Assembly (NCBI GenBank): GCA_009801085.1
Contig: VNWV01000011.1
Coordinates: 372,001 to 436,000, forward strand
Reading direction: 5' to 3'
Length of the DNA: 64,000 nucleotides
Origin: Lasiodiplodia sp. COLG20
Taxonomy: Eukaryota > Ascomycota > Dothideomycetes > Botryosphaeriales > Botryosphaeriaceae
Shown here: one piece after another, positions 1-10,887 of the stretch
How positions within the stretch are numbered: the stretch's first letter is position 1
Layout of the letters: every line of letters starts with the position of its first letter
Translations under genes and position numbers: made by a program
The notes under the pieces: model-generated
Told to the model about the DNA's origin: nothing
The model's input: the letters and a program-made list of their open reading frames with translations, nothing else
Databases searched by the model: none

Positions 1-1359
1 TTCAGTCGCCATTAAATTCCGAAGAAGCAAGCACAGAAGAAGGCCGAAATGCCAATGACCGGAGGTTTTCTGCTTCAGTCCGGCAGTTTTGGGAGGTGCT
101 GAAAGAGTGGCCGTCGGTACCGGCTCATAGAAGCCTCACACTGGAGCTTCGGCACATCGTTATCACCCCGAAGAAACCTGTCGAGACGACAGATGACGAT
201 GGTGACGATGGACAGGATGGACAGGCAGTCGAAAAGCGGCGTAGGGATGAGATGTACCTCAATCTGCCTGGAGGTCCGCTACCGCGGCTGCATTGCATAA
301 GCCACTTCGCCTTGTCTAATCTGATTATGTACTCTGGTCAGACGCGCTTATGGCCACCGGCATTGCTTAATGTGTTGAACTCTTTCCATGAGCTTAGAAA
401 TGCTTTCCTCAATATCCAGGACATCCAAGTCACGGAGCGAAGTCTCTGGACAGATTACCGAGAAGGTGCCGACCAGCAGTCTTTGACCCCAGCTTTCGCT
501 CGGATGAACATGCTAATGCCGCTTGTCAACCTTATTTTAGAGCTAAGTTCGATCTTCGCTGTCCTTCCGAATACCATTTCCAACTTTGCAGCCAACTTCA
601 GCTCCACATCCAGAGGGTATTCCAACTTGCCTTCTTACGCCTCACTCGCATATGACCCCCTCTCCATAAGCCTTAGGGACATGTCAACGCGCCTGGTCTG
701 CCTCATTCTCATGGATATCCGTATAACACCCGCGCTATTTTGGCCCTGCGCAAACGAACCAGCCTCAACTCCGCTACCATTTTGGCCACACCTACAACGC
801 CTTGAGCTCTGGTTCGCCCCGCTTGACCCTTGCGGTAAGAACATCTGCTCCCCTATCTTCCTCACCCATGTGACTCGACCACACCGAAACGAGCAGAGAC
901 TCCTAGCACCGTGGGCTTCATTTTCGCCGAGTACTGACGGCGCACTAAACAGGGAACTGGTACGCAGAGCCACCAGGCGAGGTTGCTGAGGTTGTGATCA
1001 ATAACGTTTTCCAACGGCCGAGGGAAGAGCACATCAACCCGCTGCTCGCGGCCATAGGGCATGCGGTGCGGTGCATGCCGCAACTGAAGAGCATGGATAT
1101 CCAGATGGAAGCGCGACACGAGGATGTGGAGATGCTGGAAGATTTCGACGACGCGGAGCTCTCTCTAACAGTTACGCGTTTGTATACTGCAAGGGGTGTA
1201 CAAGATTCTGATCTTACGTTGTGTTGGAAGGCTATGCCGCCGGTTCCGTGGGCAGCGGAGACAATTTCAGTGTGGGGAATGGAAGAGAATGCCGAGTTGC
1301 TGAAATTAGGCGAGGCTGACGCACCTATGGTAGAGCTACAGGCAAAGTTACTACTGTAG
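1..1359 (+). CDS. 3' part of a DUF6546/F-box-type fungal protein (5' end outside window)
   Basis: The frame is open from base 1, so the start lies upstream of the window. It runs to a GTAAGA donor at 835; an intron 835-952 ends CTAAACAG, and the last exon 953-1359 stops with TAG. Joining restores the frame exactly and creates a G-N-W-Y-x-x-P-P-G-E run, which resembles the conserved tail (GxWYFxGPxGE, then a helix of the type NPLLAAxGxAVRxMPxL) of the large fungal family annotated as DUF6546 or F-box proteins. 'WPHLQRLEL' just before the intron fits the leucine-rich-like end of that family. The F-box, if present, would be upstream. No role can be assigned. The apparent frame change near 835 is explained by the intron and is not a frameshift. 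Family assignment is from memory of the motif pattern and moderately sure. Confidence 0.65.
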
Positions 1360-2510
1360 TACATCTTTTAGACTCGGAGGTTAGGTATAGAACTCTATAT
1401 CTCTCTTCTTTGCAGTTTCGTGGCGACCTTGAACACTACTTCTCCAAGTTTCCAATATATGAGGATCAAAGGTAGAGTTTAGCGGGTCCATCGAGCCAAA
1501 GGAAACAGAGGATGGTAATCTACCTGCAATTAGAAGAAGACTGCTGGCTGCGTAAGATCATGGCTAGGAATTTCCTGTGGCTCATTCAAGGGAGGCCCGT
1601 AATAAAAGCATGTCAAGACCGGTTTCGCCAACTTTCCAATTGAATTTCAAAGGAATGTTGACAAGTGCTCTAGTTATGCTTTCGGTGGGTCATGCCTAAT
1701 GAAGATGTCTTCATCAGCCAATGATAGTAAACATTATGTGTGCATATGGCCTTTAGGTTCGAAAACTGTGCTGCTTATAGTCGGGAATGAATTCCGTTAG
1801 TCTAAGATACGTGTTCTACCTAAAGCTTTGGCCACTAGTACTTAAGAGAAGCACTATAGCTGAGTGACACCTCGCGGTACCGTGCCTCTTTAAGGCTCCT
1901 GCTCGCCTTTATCTATTGGAGCTGTTTCTTGTGTCATGGCGTGATGGCTAATCAGGCAAGTGTCGCAAAATCAAAGATGGCGTGGAGCATAGCCGGAAGC
2001 AGCCAAGTAAATATGAACCCACGCCAGCCAAGAACTGAATTTGAGCTTGAATACGTTAAGCCCCTGGATTTCTCGATAGGCTGCTTACAAAGGTCAGGCG
2101 CTCCGCATACCTATAGATGGGGCTTAGGCTGACGTCAAAAAAGTGGGATTGTGTCCACGAATTCGCGGGTGCACGGCACCGCGAATCCACCCCACAGGCC
2201 CCAGTTCACCGTTAAGTCACGCCGAAGTTCCGTCGACCCCCTTACCGCCCCACTATTTCCATCCCAAGTGGTCTCGATGCAGCATCTCTGGCTGCAGTCG
2301 TGGTCTCCCCTAAGAAGTGGCCGCGGAACAAAGTTGCCACATCACGCTGGCACCGACACCGCCTTCAACGTAGATCCGGTGCAGCCTCGGCTGCTTTTGC
2401 AACACTCTGTTCCCGTTTTATCCGGGAAATACATTTAAAGTTCTTTGGCCTCATGCGAAGCCTAATCAGGACTCGATTCTTGTCGAATATTTCGCAAAGT
2501 GCCAAGACAA
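1360..2510. other. intergenic, no convincing gene
   Basis: About 1.15 kb between the 3' end of the first gene and the exchanger-like gene. Short open frames here lack ATG starts or family resemblance. A perfect TGACGTCA (CRE/bZIP-type) palindrome sits at 2130-2137, about 370 bp upstream of the next start; whether it is used is unknown. Confidence 0.5.
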
Positions 2511-4056
2511 ATGGCGAGCCGTCAAGACACAGCCGAAGAGACTTTCGACGCTTCGGATCTTAGCACGCTGGAAGCCGGCACAAGAACTGGCACACCGACT
2601 GTTTTCGGCATCCACGATCTTGGCGAAAGCGGCCGTCATGGGATTCACTTCAAGCATTTCGTTCGTACCTGCTTCAACCATTCAGCTCCATGCAGGTACT
2701 TCAACGTCTTGTGGGTCGTCGTGCCCGCGGCGATAGTTATCGTATGTCTTCAAGAACAACAATTTGTTTAGACTTCCGGTGAGCTAATGCAGATTTCGGC
2801 GACAGGGTTTTGTCAAGCGTCACGACGAAGCCGGCAGCTGGCATCTTGCGATTTTCATCCTCAACTATATCGCCATGGTTCCAGCGGCCAACTTGATTGG
2901 CTTCGGCGGAGAGCAAATTGTGCGCAAGGTATACAATGTTGTTGGTCTGATTATCGAGACAACATTGGGGTCCATCGTTGAAATAGTGGTCTTTACCATT
3001 TTGATTACCAGGACTGCCTCGGAGACGTTCGATCCGATTCAAATTATCCAAGCAGCCATTCTTGGATCTGTTCTTGCCAATCTGTTGTTCTGCATTGGCC
3101 TATGCTTCTTCATTGGCGGCATGAAACGCGAAGAGCAGAAGTTCCATTCTGCAATTGGAGAAGTCGGAGGTGCGCTTATTTTGGTAGCTGGAAGTAAGTT
3201 TGTTCTCAAATTACACCTGGCTTGCTCTAATCGGGGACAGTGGCTCTGATCCTTCCATCTGCCTATATCAATACCCTTCAGGACACCGAATATGGCGGGA
3301 CTGGAGATTTCGATCTAGATGCCCTTAGGATAAGCCGCGGGACGGCTTTCATTCTACTAGCCTCGTACATGGTGTAAGTCATATGAAAGCGAATTGTGTT
3401 GCTCAGCTGCTGACATGCCCAGCTACCTGTGGTACCAAACCAATTCGCACCGCAGTTTGTATTCCGACGTCTTCAATCACGACCTGATAGTAGGCGAGAA
3501 CCACGATAAGGCTGTTGAAGAGGAAAAGCTCAGCTTCAGCGAATGCCTTCTCGCTCTACTTATCTCTGTCGGCTGCGTTTGTTGCATCGCTTACCTGCTC
3601 GTAGACCAGATTCACTTTATCGTCGAAGAGCGTCACGTTAAGGATGCCTTTGTTGGCTTAATCCTTGTTCCAGTCGTCGAAAAAGCGGCTGAGCATCTGA
3701 CAGCTATTGGCGACGCATCTGACAACAGGATGAACTTCGCGTTGTTCCATGTTGTTGGATCCTGTATCCAGACCGTTATGCTTATTACGCCCATCATCAT
3801 TTTCATCGGTTGGGGTGTAGGGAAAGACATGAGCTTGGCCTTTGAACCATTTCAAGCTATCGTCCTCATTCTTGCCATTTTGGTAGTTGGCAGCTTCTTG
3901 CGCGATGGCAGAAGCGATTACCTCAGGGGCTTTCTGTGCCTTGTGGCTTACCTGATTATTGCTGTTTGTTCTTATTACTATCCGAACCCCACCAAAACGG
4001 AGACGCATTCTACACGACTGATAAGCCAGTACAAGGGATTCAGTCAGGCGGCTTGA
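2511..4056 (+). CDS. CAX-like cation/proton exchanger family membrane protein (degenerate signature)
   Basis: Four exons (2511-2741, 2806-3193, 3241-3373, 3423-4056) give 461 aa. Introns are 47-64 bp with canonical donors (GTATGT, GTAAGT, GTAAGT). The start is the first ATG, giving MASRQD. About ten hydrophobic segments are arranged as two repeats, matching Ca2+/H+ exchangers of the CAX/Vcx1 family, which move cations across the vacuolar membrane. Repeat 1 carries TLGSIVE (about 130-136) where the family has xLGNAVE; repeat 2 carries PVVEKAAEH (about 334-342) where the family has PIVGNAAEH. The key acidic residues (E136, E341) and H342 remain, but the GN pair is GS in repeat 1 and EK in repeat 2. 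It is therefore a family member by fold, while Ca2+ transport is uncertain. Between the repeats is a charged loop (EEEK). Confidence 0.85.
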
Positions 4057-4818
4057 TGGCAGTCATGGGGAGAAATAGATTTGACTAAACTGAACTCACG
4101 TTCTGATGTATGAGTGACTAGACTGAGCCTATAATTTTTAAGGCTCAAACTCGCACTTTGCCCGGGGGAATTGCCATTCTCCTAAGTAGACAGCGGATTC
4201 CTTTGATTTGAGCTGATGTGACAGCCAACAATCTCGAAACTGCCCTATGTAGTAATCAGAGTAGCAGGGTCACATACGCCGCGATATCATGGTCGATGTG
4301 TGACCAGTGGTTCATCAATCGGGAATATGCTGGCTCTGTTCGATCGCTGGCTCATCAGGCCAATCAAGAGTAGCTGTTTAAAACCAGAAAGTTTCGCCTT
4401 CGTATTAATCTCGCTTATGGGCCGATCGGGATTTTATCCGCAAGTAGACTGACATATCAAACATCCTTCTGCCTTTTCTTGGCTGCTGACCAACTCCATT
4501 GGAGTAAAGAGTCTAGGCGGCCTGCTACATTAACCATAATCGTCCCACGCAGAGTTTTGAGTTGTGCGCATAACTCACAACTAGTACTCGCTATTTCCAC
4601 CAATTGGAAGCTCTAGCATCCATCATGATATTCCGGTGGCCCTGCTTAGTTTTGAGCTCCTAATTGGAGTTGTTCTTTTTTAAGAAAAAGTTAAAGATGG
4701 AGCGGGGCCTCGGGGGTGAAGATATCAGGCCACCGCAGCGACTTCCTTAAGACTGTCCGCTCCGTAGTGCTCTTGCTTCGAACCGGTGCAAATTGAGCCG
4801 CACTTCTAAAGTTTCAGG
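4057..4818. other. intergenic, no gene seen
   Basis: AT-leaning spacer holding the exchanger 3' end and the promoter side of the next secreted-protein gene. No open frame worth calling. Confidence 0.5.
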
Positions 4819-5845
4819 ATGCGCTACTCACTCTTTGTTTTCCTGGTCTGTCTTGTCTTTCAAGCCGCGGCTGATGATTGGCATTTTGGAAAGAATTTCT
4901 CTCTTGGCCCCACGACAGGCGACACTTATATCGCTAAGGTGTCATGGTCTCTGAATCCGCCGGATGTTCCTTGCGGTGCTGTTACGGAAGACGAAAATGA
5001 CCCCATGTGGATGTCCATTTGGATTGGTGTGGCAAAAGACTTCCATGACCAGGATGCCGACCTTTTCCAGCCACTCCTGAACTGGCAAGAGGACCAAGAG
5101 GATACGTGAGTTATTCTCGTGACACGTTCGCTTAGGTACAAATTGACAGTGTGTTGCCTGAACAGCGGATGCTCCGCGACATCTAAACAGTGGTGCGTTG
5201 CTGCGAGTACCTATACGCCAGGTGCGCCCTCTCTGTAACATTGCCTTTTGCGTATGTATACTGATATCATCACAGCTGAACAAGTAGCAGAAGACTATGA
5301 TGCCGTCCCGTTTGATGCTACTCTTGACTTCGAGTGTCTGCAGTTCCATCCTTGCAAAATAACGTCGCTAAGTCTTAATAGCTGACACAACTATAGTAAA
5401 TATTGACAGCTCTAAAAACGTGGAGCAGAAGGTGTGGATCAATGGCAAGCTGTCATCCCAGAGATCTGACAGTATGTTACGCGGTTCTTACGGTATTCTT
5501 ATTAGCTGACGTAACTCAGCCGATGGCTCGGCACCTACGGTGCTTTATTCGGGGAACGAGTGCTACAAGGGTACATGCGGGACTCTGAATGCCTATAGTA
5601 AGTGACTATAGCTCGGGACAAACCTCAATTTTACTGATAATGTTTCCTTAGCATGGAAAAATATCACAGTTGTCTTGAGCGCGGCGGATAAGACATTTGG
5701 TGACACGTTGGACATTAGCCACGGTGCTAGTACTTCTGGCTGCATAAGCACTTGCGATGAAGGCAAGACTTGGCACATTGACTCTGTCACAATTGCGAAG
5801 GACTATTTCTACAGCGACAATTCTACGAGGGAGTGTCATTCGTAG
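4819..5845 (+). CDS. small secreted protein, copy A of a two-member family
   Basis: Six exons (4819-5105, 5166-5221, 5276-5335, 5397-5471, 5520-5597, 5652-5845) give 249 aa with a signal peptide (MRYSLFVFLVCLVFQAAA). It aligns along its whole length with the protein on the minus strand at 41802-42716: shared marks are GPTxGxxxxKxxxSxxPPxxPCG, WIG, QPLxNW, TGC, a second W-C, LDFE, QKVWxNG, LYSGNECY, CGTL, WKN and GKTWH. That alignment was used to choose the splice sites; the third intron (5336-5396) uses a weak GTCTGC donor and is the least certain. Six or more cysteines and no membrane segment after cleavage point to an extracellular protein. The layout (W-x-G, LxQ-like strand, NW, beta-rich) is faintly like G1-type beta-sandwich peptidases, but I cannot identify catalytic residues, so no function is assigned. 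Confidence 0.75.
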
Positions 5846-6244
5846 AGAGTCAGCTGAGAAACAGAAGCCAGCGTGGGAGATAATGCAGGATGATCGGCAA
5901 ATGGCCAATACGCCAATTACTGATAGATAACAATCTAAAGCGACAAATTATTTGAGGCACTCTCTCCGTGGAGTTATGAAGAACGAAATGCGATCTATGT
6001 ATTGTTGTGTGAATCTGTTCAACTCATTGGCATGACTCCGCTTGCCTGATGAAAGACTCGGTACGTGCTGGACTTTGTTTTCAGTCTTTGTTGAGACTCC
6101 ATGTTGGCGTAGGTATATTCGGCGAAATGGTTTGACGAGCGAAGAAGGCGCCGGCGAAAATTTGGCCGGAGCTAAACACGGCATTCTCTAATCTCTCCGC
6201 AACAATAGCCAACTACTCCTCACTCTCCCGGAGGAGCGCGAAGC
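5846..6244. other. intergenic, no gene seen
   Basis: 399-bp spacer between the secreted-protein stop and the Zn2Cys6 factor start; presumably terminator and promoter. Nothing else recognised. Confidence 0.5.
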
Positions 6245-8577
6245 ATGACTTCACGCTCTGCAACTCGACCATATCGCTCGTTGAGGCGACCTCGACCATG
6301 CGATGAATGTCGCAATAGGAAGTTGCGATGCCAGAACGAGAACGGACCCCCTTGCCGCAGATGCGCGCGGGAAGGTGTTCCCTGCACGTTCCAAAGTCAT
6401 CCACAGCAACAGTCTCGGCGCGACGGGCAATCAACTTCTATGCAACGGTCACCCAGCCCTGCGGCAAGCAATGATCCTGGAAGCCCTTTCGCAGCCGTGG
6501 AACACACTCCATTATCACAGCCGACAATATCAGCAGGCCACCCCCGGTACAGTCCCGTCTTACACGCACACCATTCACAGGCACACAGTGGAGATGCGGC
6601 CCTGTCCATCGGGCTCGAACATCCTTCAGTCACCGCCCATTCATCCATCACTCCCCAGCAAATACCAGATACCCGATTGACCACGCAATTCTCGCAAAGC
6701 ATTGATAAGATCCGAGGTCATTCCGCCCAGCTTTTCGGAGCGTCTTCCGAATCGGATCCCTGGTTGCTGAGGCACTGCCAGTTCGATGAGTTCGGGATGC
6801 GCAATTTTCACAAAACACACTTTCGTAACGTTGGTGGGGTTCCTATCGCGCAGAAGATCCCAGTACATTTCATGATCAGCACGAATGAACTTTATGAAAG
6901 CGTTGGAGACGAGGCCAGAATCAATGCGGAAAACGACTATGATACCGAGCTGAACCATATTGTACCTCCTGAGTATGGTCCTAGACTAATTGCTTTGTAA
7001 GAATTCGCACTTCACCGCAGTTTATTCCTGAAACTAATGAAGCTGGGACAGATTTTGCAAACGTATATTCCCGTTATTACCTATAATTTCACGTTCACAG
7101 CTTGGAATCACCCCCGATATCCCATTCCCAAACCTGCACGAGCTAGAGGCTGTGCCAGTCCACCTTCGTGCAGCTATTTATGCCTCGGCTCTGCCTTTTG
7201 CACCAGATGATAATCATCTCTCGATTTGGCAAGCGTATAACAATCCCTCACTTGATCGGCTGTGGCGGATAGTTTATAAACAAGTACTAGTAGAGATTCA
7301 CCAACCGCATCTTTCGGTACTGCAATCGCTTCTACTATATCTTCACAAAAGCCCCGCACATGAATCCAACCAGGCCTTACCGGACACACCCTTCCTTTGG
7401 TCCCTTGTGGGTAGCACTGTCGGCCTTGCTAGCTCCTTGGGCCTGCAGCTTGAATGTGGAATGTTTGGTCTTCCCAGCTGGGAGAAGCGGCTTCGGAAGA
7501 GACTATGGTGGGCCGTGTATGCCGAAGACAAGTGGAGGTCTCTTCTGATGGGTCGCCCGCCCTTCATCCGCAGAGAAGAGTGGGATGTTACTGAGCTCCA
7601 CTCCATTGATTTTGCACCCTTTCAGAATCCAACGCATATAGCTTTCCGGCGTTTCATGGACCTAACAATGATTGCTGAGTCAGTTCAGAATGACCTCTAG
7701 TAAGTTCTCCGCTCGCATTCTCGAAACTCCTCTTTGCTGACAGGCGAAAGCACATTGAGGGCTTCCCAGATCCTTTCAGAAAACCTCAATGCATCGATCG
7801 AGAGAGCGAGACCTCTTCTTGATCGGCTGAGCACCTGGCGTTCTTCTTTCCCAGAACCTAGATCCCGTACGCAAACCAATGCTTTGAACGAATATCCGTC
7901 CTCGATACAGTTTGCCTACCTTACCCTCACCGTTTACATTTACCGGGCTCTACTTCGCCCCACTGTGCGATCATCCAGACCGCCTCACATAATCGACCTT
8001 GAAGAGCCGGTCGATGATCCAGTTACTTCACTGGACGAGTTCAACTGGGATTTCTCGGAGCTACGAGAGGTTGCACCGTTTCCGTCATTCGACATTACAG
8101 ACTCCCAATCTGCAGTCACAGACGAGATCTTTCAAACTGCCGAGAACTGCGCAGCCAGGGTGATTAACTCTGTTCGAGGTCTTTCCTTCGATGATCTCAA
8201 CTGTTTTTGGCACTCGTGTACGTATTCGCGACGATTCATTACCAACTTTTGATTTCATTACATACTGCTTCTAGCATGCTTCTTAGATGCTGACCTGCCG
8301 GATAGGGTCTCGCATTGGCTTTGCCGTAACGTCAAACTTCATCCTCCTTCTCTTCGTTCAGGCTCCCAGCGCCGAGCATGCCGCCAAGACGAAACAGCTT
8401 CTGGATTTGTGGAACCAGACGTTAAGTTGCCAGGGCCGTCTGTGGCCGATGATGCGACTGGGATTGACGAGACTGCACGCCCTCACCTCTACTGGGTTAT
8501 CCCGGAATTTTTTCCTTCCGGCTCATGTGCAGGAAATCCTAAACAGGTCACAGACAGGAGGACTGGGATATACTTGA
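6245..8577 (+). CDS. Zn2Cys6 transcription factor with fungal-specific regulatory domain
   Basis: Four exons (6245-6996, 7052-7699, 7751-8217, 8306-8577) give 712 aa. The binuclear zinc cluster is complete near the N-terminus: C19-x2-C22-x6-C29, then C37-x2-C40-x6-C47, with a basic stretch before it. A Gln/Ser/Pro-rich linker follows. From about residue 250 the fungal_trans regulatory region begins and contains the typical RLWWAVYAEDKW...GRPPFI block. The third exon starts at an AAAG acceptor (7750) that produces LYTLRASQ, the conserved helix of the family; the nearer CAG acceptor would give a stop. The fourth exon rebuilds W-S-R-I-x-F-A. A nuclear DNA-binding regulator recognising CGG-type half-sites is expected; target unknown. 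It converges on the aldo-keto reductase gene 129 bp downstream, which may be coincidence. Confidence 0.9.
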
Positions 8578-8706
8578 GCAAGATGGAGAGACGGATCGTT
8601 TTCTGCGGATAGTAGACGTAACACAGAGCTTTACTGGCTATAAGGATGTTCTCTCACTATAAGAGCAGCATGGCAATGTCCAGGCCGGGAACCACACTAA
8701 CACATC

Positions 8707-9885
8707 TTACAGCTCCGGTGTATCACTGAACATCATTGCCTCCGTACCAGCCGGGTACCTCCCACCGTGGACGGTGGCCTCATCACATGCCTTCCTCACC
8801 CTCTCCACGTCCTCCTTCGTCAAGACCACCTTTGCAGCCTCCAAATTCTCCACGAGCCTCCCCACCTTCGTCGTCCCGGGGATCGGAATGATATCATCTC
8901 CCTGCGCCAGCAGCCACGCGATGGTCAACTGCGTCGCCGTAACCCCCTTCTCCTTCGCAACCTGCTCGATCTTCTCCACGAGGGCCAAATTCTTCGGCCA
9001 GTTCTCCGCCGTGAAGCGAGGCAGCATGCGCCGGTAATCGCTCGGTTCCAGATCGTCCGGCGAGCGGAGCTTGCCGCTCAGCATGCCGCGGCCGAGCGGG
9101 CTGTACGCGACGGTCGCGACGCCCAGCTCGCGGCAGGCGGCCAGCAGGCCGATGCGCGGGTCCTCGATGTCGAGCGAGAAGGGCGAGTACTCGATCTGCA
9201 CGGCGTCGACGTGCGCGATCTTGCAGGCGCGGCGGAGCGACGCGGCGCTGCACTCGCTGAGGCCGATGTGCTTGATCTTGCCTTCGTTCTTGAGCTCGAC
9301 GAGGGCCTGCATCGTCTTCTCGACTGGGGTGACGCCGTCGAGGCGGTGGCAGTAGTAGAGGTCGACGGAGGGGAGGCCCAGGCGCTTCAGGGAGTTCTCC
9401 AGCGCGGTGCGGACGTAGGTGGGAGAGGAGTCGATCTTTGGCGGTCCACCGGGCTGAGGGACGAAGCCGAATTTGGTGGCGAGGAAAATGTGGGGGCGTT
9501 TGTCGGGGTTGCGGGCGAACCACTTGCCCAACAGGACTTCACTGTCACCGTAGAGATCGGCTTGGTGGAGAGAGATTGTGAGTTAGTCATAATCTGGTCT
9601 TGGAGGTCGAATGGTGGAGAAAAATGTTTCTGGGATGTCCAGTGGGGCAGAAGATGAAGAATTCAAGAAAGCGGGAAGGGTAGAAAGTCAGTGATATCTC
9701 AACATACCGGAGTCCCAGTTCGTCTGACCAAGCTCGTACGCCTTGTCCAGGAAAGCCAACCTTTCTTCGTCCGAGGCCACAGGGCCATAAAAGACGCTGA
9801 GTCCCATCAACCCGAGGCCAATGGCCGGAACCTGGGGACCATTCTTGCCCAGCTTGCGGGTGGGGATGGAGTTGGGAGGAGACAT
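8707..9885 (-). CDS. aldo-keto reductase (AKR, YakC/AKR13-like)
   Basis: Two exons on the minus strand (9885-9708 and 9560-8707; intron 147 bp) give 343 aa, usual for the family. The NADPH-dependent reductase tetrad is visible: D58 and Y63 (NWDSADLYG), K89 (ATKFG) and H131 (YYCHRLD). The junction falls between NWDS and DLYG and restores the active-site loop, which confirms the splice sites. The C-terminal IPIPGTTK block is the cofactor phosphate-binding region. It reduces aldehydes or ketones in the cytosol; the physiological substrate cannot be read. The coding strand is C-rich in its first half and strongly G-rich in its last third (see findings). It is convergent with the Zn2Cys6 factor. 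Confidence 0.92.
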
Positions 9886-10887
9886 GTTTGAACGTTTGAA
9901 GTGAGAGATATTTGAAGTAGCTCAATGGGGAGACTGCGTATCTGAAGAGAGTCGGCGAGTGCAGGCGATTGGAACTTGCTGTCAATAACCATTGAGACCA
10001 TTGAAGAAGCCTTTATATGAACTTCACAGCGCACTCATCCAAGCATTGAAGCCAGAGAGACATCGGCTATCGGCTATCGGCTACCCGACTATGCGTGTTC
10101 CGGCTATTCATTCGTACTGAACATTTGGAGTTTTGCAAAGGCGCCGAATTGGAATCCTACGTCCGTGCGCCCGGCTTCGGACGCTCCAGTGACAACACGG
10201 GAACACATCACGATTATGCAGAGCACACAACTTGAACATACTCGAATTATCTCTTTCTCCGCATCTCCAGTGTTCCCATCTTGGATGCAATACAATGGCA
10301 AGGCAGGAAGTTTCTGGGCAAGCTGCTCTTAACTCCGCCAAACTCCGTGATCTCCGTGTCCCTTGGACGGGCGTAAGGCTTTAAATGCGCCTTCAACGCC
10401 ATCGAACCTGAATCAGTTGACGATCGGGAAAACTTACTGCGGGGGTGCAGAAGCTATTTCTCTACATCTATTGCCTAATATGGTAGCCACCTGCGGGAAT
10501 TCATGCGTCGGATCCGCGGGACTGCTTCGTCCCGCACAGTTCGCCCTGGACCGCTTTGCGGAAGATGAACATACCGGAGACGCTTGTGCTAGACAGGTAT
10601 TTCAGCTAGAAACTGAGCATAGAATCGGGTACACGCTGAAACCTATTCCGCTGCCGAGGTGCCCAGTAATACAACTACAATAACGTCACTCTACATTTTG
10701 CAAATGCAATCCACTCGAAGCTTATGCAGATTTTTCAAAAGGCAATCACTGACGTGTTACTGTAAGAAGTGGAAAAAGTCTCCAGCACTTATAACTCCCG
10801 GTGGTTCCACGACTGTTCTGGTAGTAACAGGGAAAACGATCCAGATTTCAGATGAACTCTACCTCAACACGCCAGGTTTGAGCGTCT
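9886..10887. other. intergenic, promoter side of the AKR gene
   Basis: 1.0 kb between the AKR start and the HET gene 3' end. No gene is recognisable. Three head-to-tail copies of the 7-mer ATCGGCT occupy 10062-10082, about 180 bp upstream of the AKR start. Confidence 0.5.
10062..10082. repeat. short tandem repeat, 3 x ATCGGCT
   Basis: Three perfect 7-bp units in the AKR upstream region. Could be a slippage product or clustered protein-binding site; no function inferred. Confidence 0.7.

Noticed and set aside
835..952. Frameshift in the first gene
   Set aside because: GTAAGA donor and CTAAACAG acceptor restore the frame and a conserved motif, so this is an intron.
8767..9657. Long open frame on the plus strand opposite the AKR gene
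   Set aside because: Arginine/alanine-rich shadow of the GC-rich AKR coding strand, with no family resemblance. The same applies to long frames opposite the ankyrin, P450, GH16, DnaJ and monooxygenase genes.
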